From Hyunsoonleella ulvae (GTDB taxonomy: Bacteria > Bacteroidota > Bacteroidia > Flavobacteriales > Flavobacteriaceae), in NCBI RefSeq assembly GCF_016827605.1, contig NZ_JAEPJQ010000003.1, forward strand, positions 186,001 to 250,000: a stretch of DNA of 64,000 nt, written 5' to 3'. This document shows positions 45,816-52,412 of this stretch, one piece after another. Numbering within the stretch: position 1 is the first letter of the stretch; each line of letters starts with the position of its first letter. The position numbers and the translations under genes are program-made. The notes under the pieces are model-generated. The model was not told where the DNA came from. It made no database searches and was given only the letters and a program-made list of their open reading frames with translations.

Positions 45816-46430
45816 TTAAAATAATCCGTTAATTTCTGCATCAATAGTATTAATAACATGTCCCAAATCTTCAGGATTATCTACAAAGTTTAAATTGTCA
45901 ACGTCCATAATTAGTAACTTGCCCTTGTCGTATCCATGTATCCAAGCTTCATAACGTTCGTTAAGTCTGCTTAGGTAGTCAATGCTGATAGAGTTTTCGT
46001 AATCACGGCCACGTTTGTGGATTTGGGATACTAAATTAGGAATAGAACTTCGTAAATAAATCAATAAATCAGGTCCTTTAACTAAGGATTCCATCAAATC
46101 AAATAAAGAACTGTAATTGCTAAAATCCCTGTTGGTCATTAAACCCATGGCATGCAGGTTTGGTGCAAAAATATGGGCGTCTTCGTAAATAGTTCTGTCT
46201 TGAATAATGTCTTTCCCGCTTTGGTGGATTTGTAAAACTTGGCGAAAGCGACTATTCAGGAAATAAACTTGTAGATTGAAACTCCAACGTTCCATTTGAT
46301 TGTAAAAATCGTCTAGGTAAGGATTGTCTACCACATCTTCCAACTGGGCTTCCCATTTATAATGTTTTGCGAGTAGTTTGGTTAGTGTCGTTTTACCAGC
46401 ACCAATGTTTCCAGCAACAGCAATATGCAT
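45816..46430 (-). CDS. Deoxynucleoside kinase
   Basis: This 204-residue kinase phosphorylates deoxynucleosides for salvage. The P-loop is GNIGAGKTTLTKLLAKHY (residues ~7-24), the substrate-binding block ERWSFNLQVYFLNSRFRQVL follows (~47-66), and the DRS-like motif reads QDRTIYEDAHIFA. Specificity (dA, dG or dC) cannot be read. It is the last gene of a leftward unit with a propeller-like protein, response regulator and sensor kinase; two bases separate it from the gene before. Confidence 0.94.
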   Translation of the reverse strand: MHIAVAGNIGAGKTTLTKLLAKHYKWEAQLEDVVDNPYLDDFYNQMERWSFNLQVYFLNSRFRQVLQIHQSGKDIIQDRTIYEDAHIFAPNLHAMGLMTNRDFSNYSSLFDLMESLVKGPDLLIYLRSSIPNLVSQIHKRGRDYENSISIDYLSRLNERYEAWIHGYDKGKLLIMDVDNLNFVDNPEDLGHVINTIDAEINGLF

Positions 46431-46432
46431 AA

Positions 46433-47215
46433 TTATTTTATTTTAATTTGGAATTCTTGGAGAGTTTCAAAGTTGTAAATATACAAGGTTTCATTGGTTA
46501 CAAAAAACTGAGGAATTAAAATATTGTAAGTTTTTACCGATAAAATAGAGTTAGAGTCTGTGTTAAGGTAGAACAATGCATTGTCTTTTTTAAGAAATAC
46601 CGCTTCGTTATTTTCTTCTAGGCTAGTATACCCTTGGTTTTTAACCTTTCTAACCAAACTCCCAAAATAATTGTATACTAAAAGCTCGTTTTCAGTGAGT
46701 AGGTATGCATAATTGTAGTTGCTTTTTAAATCTAAAATAGGGCTGTCTATGGGTTTTAGGGTTTGCGCTTTTGTATTCCTGGTTTTATAATCAAAAACTT
46801 CAAGTAACTGTGTGTCCTGATTAAACAGCCAAATAGTATTATCGTAACCAGTAGAAACGTGTGACACATTTTTATAGTTGTTAATACTATTAAAATCAAC
46901 CTTAAAAATTTCTGCAAGTCTGTTATCTAAAATAATTACAGTGTTTAGCTCTTGATAAAAAAGATTGATTTTTAAAGGGTTAAAACTGTTAGCCGTTGTT
47001 AGTTTCCCCAATTGTAGGTTATTGTAACTAATTGTGGTGTCCTTGTCTTTTTTATAAACGGTGTTGCTGTTAGAGTAGAATATAGTACCAAAATTGTCTA
47101 TACCAATAATAGTATCTGCCTTGAAGTTTGATGTTTTCTCTGGGATAATTTCAACAGACTGTTGGGCACTTAATACACCAGTTACCAAAAAAAATATAAT
47201 TTGAAAAAATTTCAT
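46433..47215 (-). CDS. Exported propeller-like protein of unknown function
   Basis: This 260-residue protein has a signal peptide (MKFFQIIFFLVTGVLSAQ) and then short repeating beta-strand units (for example TIWLFNQDTQLLEVFDYKT and NYAYLLTENELLVYNYFG), suggesting a beta-propeller. The ATG at 47215 is chosen rather than a TTG six codons upstream. It was not matched to a named family. It lies 32 bases after the response regulator and two bases before the deoxynucleoside kinase, so it is cotranscribed with both. A sensory or scaffold role in the envelope is possible. Confidence 0.75.
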   Translation of the reverse strand: MKFFQIIFFLVTGVLSAQQSVEIIPEKTSNFKADTIIGIDNFGTIFYSNSNTVYKKDKDTTISYNNLQLGKLTTANSFNPLKINLFYQELNTVIILDNRLAEIFKVDFNSINNYKNVSHVSTGYDNTIWLFNQDTQLLEVFDYKTRNTKAQTLKPIDSPILDLKSNYNYAYLLTENELLVYNYFGSLVRKVKNQGYTSLEENNEAVFLKKDNALFYLNTDSNSILSVKTYNILIPQFFVTNETLYIYNFETLQEFQIKIK

Positions 47216-47247
47216 AGAGTTTGAAAAATACAAAAATCAAACCATAT

Positions 47248-47931
47248 TTAGCAAATTAGTTTGTAGCCATATCCACGAACGTTGATAATCTCTATATTGT
47301 TATCCTTTTTTAATTTTTTTCTCAGTTTAGTGATAAATACATCCATACTTCTGGCGCTAAAAAAGTCATCATTCCCCCAGAGTTTATTCAAAATTAAAGA
47401 ACGGTCTAACACTTTATTTTGATTTTTAACTAAGTGGAATAATAAATGTGCTTCGCGATGGGTAAGTGGTATTTTATCTTCTAATTTGTATTGAAGCGTT
47501 TGTTTGGGGAAATTAAAAGTGTAATCACTTATTTTAATGATTTCGGTAGCCTTTTGTTCTTTAGTCCTGTTTAGTAAATTATTGATACGTACAATGAGCT
47601 CTTCCATGCTAAAAGGCTTTTTTAAATAATCGTTACCTCCAATGGTAAAGCCTTCAACCACATCTTGAGTTTGCGATTTAGCGGTTAAAAATATAATGGG
47701 GATAGTATCATCAATATCTCTTATTTCCTTTGCCAAAGTAAAACCATCTTTTTTGGGCATCATTACATCTAGTACTAAAAGTTCGGGTTTTACAACATGG
47801 TATTGGTTAAAGGCCTTTTCTCCATCTTCGCACAAAGTAACGTTAAAGCCTCGTGTCTCTAGGCTTTCCTTTATAATTTGTCCTAAAGCGGGTTCATCTT
47901 CAGCCAATATCAGTTTGGTAGTATTAGCCAT
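47248..47931 (-). CDS. OmpR/PhoB-type response regulator
   Basis: This 227-residue regulator has an N-terminal receiver (KLILAEDEPALGQIIKESLE; phosphoacceptor Asp in LLVLDVMMPKKDG, ~residue 56; Thr/Lys in PIIFLTAKSQ and DYLKKPFSMEEL). Its C-terminal winged helix ends FITKLRKKLKKDNNIEIINV and RGYGYKLIC. It overlaps the histidine kinase 3' end by eight bases, so the two are a coupled pair. Three GTTAAC repeats at 10-bp spacing upstream of the operon are a natural binding site for a PhoB-type dimer. Confidence 0.95.
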   Translation of the reverse strand: MANTTKLILAEDEPALGQIIKESLETRGFNVTLCEDGEKAFNQYHVVKPELLVLDVMMPKKDGFTLAKEIRDIDDTIPIIFLTAKSQTQDVVEGFTIGGNDYLKKPFSMEELIVRINNLLNRTKEQKATEIIKISDYTFNFPKQTLQYKLEDKIPLTHREAHLLFHLVKNQNKVLDRSLILNKLWGNDDFFSARSMDVFITKLRKKLKKDNNIEIINVRGYGYKLIC

Positions 47932-49477
47932 TAGGTATTACAATTTTAAAGGTGGTTAAATTATTGCTTAAATCCAGAGTAATGCTACCATCGTGCTTAT
48001 TAACTATGGTTTTTGTGTAATACAGGCCAATACCATATCCTTTTACATCGTGGGTATTGCCTTTGGGTACACGATAGAACTTTTCAAAAATACGTGGGGC
48101 ACTTTCCTTTTTTAAAGTGTTTCCGTTATCTGAAATTTGGATCTCAATGTTATGTTTTATTTTTTTAATGCTAACAGAAATCATATCTCCACCATATTTA
48201 ACGGCATTATCCAGAATGTTATTCAAGGCATTTTCAAAATGGAAAGAATCTGCTTGTATGGTCAGGTGTTTATCAGTGCTATCTAAATGAAATGTCTTTT
48301 TTTGATGTTGCGTTCTGTATCTATTTACTAAAACGTTTACTAATTGATTAACATTAATAGCTTCCTTGTTGAATTTTAACGCTTCACTATCTAAAGTGGC
48401 TGTCTCCAATAGTTTTTCTACCATTAGGTTTAGCTTTGATAGCTGGCCGGTTGACATGTCTATATACTGTTTAGTTTTCTCTTTGTTTTCAATAACATTA
48501 AAATTACTAATACTCTCTAGTGCTACACCAATCGTGGCAATAGGTGTTTTAAATTCATGGGTAATGTTGCTAATTAAATCGTTTTTTACTTCTGCCAATT
48601 GCTTTTGTTCTTTTATAACTTTTAAAAGAAAAAATAGGCAACTAATAACCGCCAAGACCAATAAAATAGAAATCAAAATAGCACTAGTTCCTTTTTTAAA
48701 AGCGACCCAGTTGGCATTTTCAAAATATACGCTTAACGTACTGCCTTTTGGTAAAAATGTGGATTTTGAAGACACACTTAAAAGTTTAGGATGCACAGCA
48801 ATCGTGTCTGTTTTTATTTTTTCAGTATTTTCTTTTGAATTGAAAAAATCTGGAAATCGCTTTTTGGTCTTGTTGTAGTTTAGGCTATAATCTAAATCAA
48901 TTTTCTTGTAAGCAAAGTTGAGTTGTAAAAGACTATCCACTTTCTTAACGTCAAGCGTATCATTGTTTATAGAGATAAATACTTTTGAAGTTAATAGCTC
49001 TAAATTCCTTTCAAAGTGTAAGCTATCACCTTGAATGATACGTAATCGTTGATGCTTTTCAGTAGAGTCCTTTTTCCAAAACGGAAACTTTTTTTCTTTG
49101 GCTTCAAAGTGTATAGAGTCTTTATTTAAGCCTTTAATAACGGTAATGCCATCAATAGAATTTAGTTGTATAGAGTCTAAAACTTTAAAGGAGCTGTAGT
49201 TTTTATCTATGGATTTTGAAATGTTTTCTAGGATGCCTCCTTTTTTAAGAACATCTTTTTGATGATGATCATTAAACCTTAACCCAAGTGTTGTTTTTTG
49301 AGCTATTTCGGTATAATAATCATCTACGGCTTTATCCAAGCTAGTTTGCACATCAGCAATCAATTGCTGTTTATTTGATTGGTAGTTTTTGTAATTCCAA
49401 TACCCTTGAATCCCGATAGTGGCTACAATTACAGCAACAATTATGTATAGTGTATATTGATATCTTTTATCGTTCAT
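47924..49477 (-). CDS. Sensor histidine kinase
   Basis: This 517-residue inner-membrane kinase has TM1 near residues 10-28, a periplasmic sensor region of about 230 residues, and TM2 near ~265-290. A HisKA domain (SNITHEFKTPIATIGVALE, His near ~312) and an HATPase domain (NALNNILDNAVKYGG; FEKFYRVPKGN; GYGIGLYYTK) follow. The ATG at 49477 is chosen because a -7 box TACATTTG (49482-49489) lies four bases upstream; longer in-frame starts would cross it. It is divergent from the GLPGLI/barrel cluster, whose products may form the monitored or controlled envelope system. Confidence 0.94.
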   Translation of the reverse strand: MNDKRYQYTLYIIVAVIVATIGIQGYWNYKNYQSNKQQLIADVQTSLDKAVDDYYTEIAQKTTLGLRFNDHHQKDVLKKGGILENISKSIDKNYSSFKVLDSIQLNSIDGITVIKGLNKDSIHFEAKEKKFPFWKKDSTEKHQRLRIIQGDSLHFERNLELLTSKVFISINNDTLDVKKVDSLLQLNFAYKKIDLDYSLNYNKTKKRFPDFFNSKENTEKIKTDTIAVHPKLLSVSSKSTFLPKGSTLSVYFENANWVAFKKGTSAILISILLVLAVISCLFFLLKVIKEQKQLAEVKNDLISNITHEFKTPIATIGVALESISNFNVIENKEKTKQYIDMSTGQLSKLNLMVEKLLETATLDSEALKFNKEAINVNQLVNVLVNRYRTQHQKKTFHLDSTDKHLTIQADSFHFENALNNILDNAVKYGGDMISVSIKKIKHNIEIQISDNGNTLKKESAPRIFEKFYRVPKGNTHDVKGYGIGLYYTKTIVNKHDGSITLDLSNNLTTFKIVIPNG

Positions 49478-49481
49478 ATTC

Positions 49482-49489
49482 CAAATGTA
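49482..49489 (-). promoter_or_regulatory. Histidine kinase operon -7 element
   Basis: The minus strand reads TACATTTG, a full consensus, only four bases from the kinase ATG, so the transcript should be leaderless. No -33 TTG is present; the GTTAAC repeats lie at about -40 to -65. Confidence 0.6.
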
Positions 49490-49516
49490 AATGTAAAAAC
49501 CCTTAAAAACTAATCG

Positions 49517-49542
49517 GTTAACACACGTTAACACTGGTTAAC
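49517..49542. promoter_or_regulatory. Three GTTAAC hexamers with 10-bp period
   Basis: GTTAAC occurs at 49517-49522, 49527-49532 and 49537-49542, one helical turn apart, each itself palindromic. They lie midway between the divergent kinase and GLPGLI transcription starts. This matches direct-repeat operators of OmpR/PhoB-type regulators, here most likely the adjacent response regulator. Confidence 0.65.
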
Positions 49543-49639
49543 CTTTTTCTTAGAATTTGGTTTAGATATTTGTATCACATCAATCAAAAAACGACTGCAG
49601 TTGTGTTTTTAATCAATCATCAATTTTAAAATTAAAACA

Positions 49640-50464
49640 ATGAAAACCTTAGTAAATATTATTATTACAGTTGTGCTGCTAGTAATTTCAAAACTAGATG
49701 CACAAGATTTTCAAGGTATTGCTACCTATAAATCACATCGAAAAGTAGACTTGAAAATGGATGAGAGTAAAATAAGTACAGATCAACAAAAAAGTATTCA
49801 GGAACAATTAAGAAAACAGTTTCAAAAAGAATATACTTTAGAGTTTAATAAATACGAATCGATTTATAAACAAAATCAGAAATTAGATGTGCCTCAACCT
49901 TCTAATTCAGGGATAAATATTAAAGTAGTACAGGGGGATGATATCATGTATAAAAATATAAAAGAGCAGCGATATACCAGTAAAACTGAAATTTATGGTA
50001 AGCGCTTTTTAATAAAAGATACTTTAATCAACAGAAAATGGGAACTGATAAACGAAACCAAAAATATTGGAGCGTATACATGCTATAAAGCAATATTTAA
50101 AGATGAAATTACAACAAAAACTATTAATAATGAGGGGCAATTTGTTAAAGTTACCAAACCAAGAACAACCACTGTGTGGTATACACCACAAATCCCTGTA
50201 AGTAATGGGCCTTTAAATTATTTTGGCTTACCAGGTTTAATTTTAGAAGTAAATGATGGTAAGTTAACATTAGTTTGTACTAAGATTGTAATAAACCCTG
50301 AGAAGTCTGTTGAAATAACAGAACCTAAAAAAGGAAAACTTGTAACACAAAAAGAATTTAATAGTATACAAGAGGCAAAAAGGGAGGAAAGATTAGAACA
50401 GTTTAGATCTACTAATAGAGGTGGAAAAGATGGTAAGAGAGTAATGATTAGTGTTAGTGGTTAG
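49640..50464 (+). CDS. GLPGLI-family exported protein, copy 1
   Basis: This 274-residue protein has a signal peptide ending KLDAQ and the family-defining string YFGLPGLILEVNDG (residues ~194-207). The shared plan with the next two genes is visible: AQDFQGIATY start, a charged helix, YGKRFLIKDTL, NIGAYTCYKAIF, and TVWYTPQIPVSNGP just before GLPGLI. GLPGLI proteins (TIGR01200-type) are secreted and functionally undefined, and often occur with TonB-type barrels. This copy has a basic tail ending DGKRVMISVSG. It is the first gene divergent from the histidine kinase. Confidence 0.9.
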   Translation: MKTLVNIIITVVLLVISKLDAQDFQGIATYKSHRKVDLKMDESKISTDQQKSIQEQLRKQFQKEYTLEFNKYESIYKQNQKLDVPQPSNSGINIKVVQGDDIMYKNIKEQRYTSKTEIYGKRFLIKDTLINRKWELINETKNIGAYTCYKAIFKDEITTKTINNEGQFVKVTKPRTTTVWYTPQIPVSNGPLNYFGLPGLILEVNDGKLTLVCTKIVINPEKSVEITEPKKGKLVTQKEFNSIQEAKREERLEQFRSTNRGGKDGKRVMISVSG

Positions 50465-50495
50465 GAGGATAGCTGCTTCTTAAACTGTTAGTGTT

Positions 50496-50507
50496 TTGTT
50501 ATAACAA
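50496..50507. promoter_or_regulatory. 12-bp palindrome before the second GLPGLI gene
   Basis: TTGTTATAACAA is its own complement and lies about 23 bases upstream of the -7 box of the second GLPGLI gene. Confidence 0.35.
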
Positions 50508-50529
50508 CAAATTTTGTTTAATAATTTTA

Positions 50530-50537
50530 TATATTTG
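50530..50537 (+). promoter_or_regulatory. -7 element of the second GLPGLI gene
   Basis: TATATTTG is a full consensus match 26 bases before the ATG. It is bracketed by complementary words TTGTTTAA (50514-50521) and TTAAACAA (50538-50545). A separate promoter for copies 2 onward is implied. Confidence 0.6.
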
Positions 50538-50563
50538 TTAAACAACAATATAAAACACTCATT

Positions 50564-51406
50564 ATGAAAGCATTTATCATATCCATTCTAGTTTTTTGTT
50601 TCAGCCTAGTTAGTTCTGTTTCAAGTGCTCAAGAGTTTCAAGGAAGAGCAGAATATGTTTATAAGGCTCAAATGAACTTGGGACGCTGGGGTGCGAAAAT
50701 GAGTGAAGCTCAAAAAAAGCAAATTGCGGCACGTTTAAAAAATCGTTTAGAGAAAAAGTATATCCTTACATTCAATAAAGAGGCTTCGGTTTATGATGAG
50801 TATGAGAAGTTGGATGCAATGTCTGGAGCAACAGATTCTTGGGGAAAAAACTTTACACCAGGAGAACAATATAAAAATGTAAAAACAAAAGCTTTTATTC
50901 AAGAGCAAGAATTTTATGGGAAGAAGTTTTTGGTAAATGATGCACTATTGCAAATAGATTGGAAAATGGGAACTGAAACAAAAAAAATAGGAAACTATAC
51001 ATGTTTTAAGGCTACAGCTATGATACCAAATTCAAAAATGGCATTTTGGGAATTTTCATGGAGTAAATTGAGACAAGAACAAGGAGAAACTGACGAGGAA
51101 AACAGTGAAGAGACTAAAGATATCGAGGAACCTATGACTGAGGTTACAGCGTGGTATACACCACAAATACCTGTAAGTCAAGGGCCTTCAGAGTTCTGGG
51201 GATTGCCAGGATTGATATTAGAAGTAAGTTCTGGCTCTACAACCATGTTATGCTCTAAAATAGTGATAAATCCAGAAGAAAAAGCAGAGGTGGAGGCACC
51301 TAAAAGAGGTACAGAAGTTACAAAACAAGAATATAAAGACATCATCTTTAAAAAGATGAAAGAGTTTAGAGATAATAGAGTAGGCAGAAGGTATAACCGA
51401 TCTTGA
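50564..51406 (+). CDS. GLPGLI-family exported protein, copy 2
   Basis: This 280-residue paralogue of the flanking genes has a signal peptide ending VSSAQ, EFQGRAEYVYKA, a basic helix (MSEAQKKQIAARLKNRLEKK), YGKKFLVNDALLQ, KIGNYTCFKATA, WYTPQIPVSQGP and FWGLPGLILEVSSG. An acidic insert (TDEENSEETKDIEE) before the WYTPQIP block is absent from copy 1. The conserved single Cys in the YTCxKA motif is kept in all three copies, as is a Cys near LCSKIVINP. It has its own -7 box. Confidence 0.9.
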   Translation: MKAFIISILVFCFSLVSSVSSAQEFQGRAEYVYKAQMNLGRWGAKMSEAQKKQIAARLKNRLEKKYILTFNKEASVYDEYEKLDAMSGATDSWGKNFTPGEQYKNVKTKAFIQEQEFYGKKFLVNDALLQIDWKMGTETKKIGNYTCFKATAMIPNSKMAFWEFSWSKLRQEQGETDEENSEETKDIEEPMTEVTAWYTPQIPVSQGPSEFWGLPGLILEVSSGSTTMLCSKIVINPEEKAEVEAPKRGTEVTKQEYKDIIFKKMKEFRDNRVGRRYNRS

Positions 51407-51471
51407 TTAATTTTTAACATATCTTTAATAGTTTACATTTAAACTAAGTCGTGTTTACGATGTCTAATGAA

Positions 51472-51495
51472 TGTTCAAAACCATGATTTTGAACA
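51472..51495. repeat. 9-bp perfect inverted repeat between GLPGLI copies 2 and 3
   Basis: Arms TGTTCAAAA and TTTTGAACA enclose CCATGA. No T run follows on either strand, so a terminator is less likely than a protein or RNA processing site. Confidence 0.5.
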
Positions 51496-51524
51496 AGAGC
51501 AGCCTATCAACTTAAAATTTCATT

Positions 51525-52391
51525 ATGACTTCAATTAAACTTAAGCGTCTTATTTTATTTATTTCTCTATTTGCAACTATTTTTTCAAACAGTCAAGAAT
51601 TTCAGGGTAAAGCCTATTATACATCTAAAACCTCAGTAGATATGAGCAATTTTGGGCGACCAAATATGACCGAAGAACAACGAAAACGTATGGAAAATCG
51701 GTTAAAAAATATGTTCCAAAAAAACTTTGTTTTAGCGTTTAACAGGGTAGAGTCAGTTTATAAATTAGAAGAGAAACTTGAAGCACCTACGCAAGGAGGT
51801 AATGGTAGGTTTGGAGCTATTATGTCTGGAGCTATAGATGGCGAAAAATATAAGAATGTACAAACAAAAATGGTATTGCAAGAATTAGAGCTGTTTGGAA
51901 AATTATTTTTAGTTAAAGACGAATTACCAGATTTAAAATGGACTATGACTAGTGAGACAAAACAAATAGGCGGTTATACCTGTTACAAAGCAACGGCAAC
52001 TAAAACTTGGCAGGATTTTGATGCTACAGCTTTAAGAAGACCACCAAATAGTAACGATAATAATGAAGGAACCAAAGAAGAAACCAAGGATAAAGAAGTG
52101 CAGCCAGATGTAGAAGTTATAGCATGGTATACCATGCAAATACCAGTAAATCAAGGCCCTGGAGATTACTGGGGGTTGCCAGGTTTAATTTTAGAAGTGA
52201 ATACCGATACTACTACGATTTTATGTTCTAAAATTGTATTAAACCCAGAAGATAAAGCAAATATTAAACAGCCTACTAAGGGTAAAGAAATTACAAAAGA
52301 AGCGTATGTTGAAATTGCTACTAAAAAATTTCAAGAAATGCGAGAAAACTTTAGAAGAGGTGGACAACGCGGAGGTGGCGGAAGGCGCTAA
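51525..52391 (+). CDS. GLPGLI-family exported protein, copy 3
   Basis: This 288-residue third tandem copy has signal peptide end FSNSQ, EFQGKAYYTSKTSVDMS, MTEEQRKRMENRLKNMFQKN, LFGKLFLVKDELPD, QIGGYTCYKATATKTW, WYTMQIPVNQGP and YWGLPGLILEVNTD. It ends in an Arg/Gly-rich tail (NFRRGGQRGGGGRR). The outer-membrane barrel gene starts 21 bases later, so copy 3 and the barrel are cotranscribed, a context seen repeatedly for this family. Confidence 0.9.
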   Translation: MTSIKLKRLILFISLFATIFSNSQEFQGKAYYTSKTSVDMSNFGRPNMTEEQRKRMENRLKNMFQKNFVLAFNRVESVYKLEEKLEAPTQGGNGRFGAIMSGAIDGEKYKNVQTKMVLQELELFGKLFLVKDELPDLKWTMTSETKQIGGYTCYKATATKTWQDFDATALRRPPNSNDNNEGTKEETKDKEVQPDVEVIAWYTMQIPVNQGPGDYWGLPGLILEVNTDTTTILCSKIVLNPEDKANIKQPTKGKEITKEAYVEIATKKFQEMRENFRRGGQRGGGGRR

Positions 52392-52412
52392 ATCAAATTA
52401 ACCAATAGAATA

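Noticed and set aside
48366-48878. 170-codon plus-strand frame opposite the histidine kinase
   Set aside because: Antisense shadow of a conserved kinase coding sequence with no independent support.
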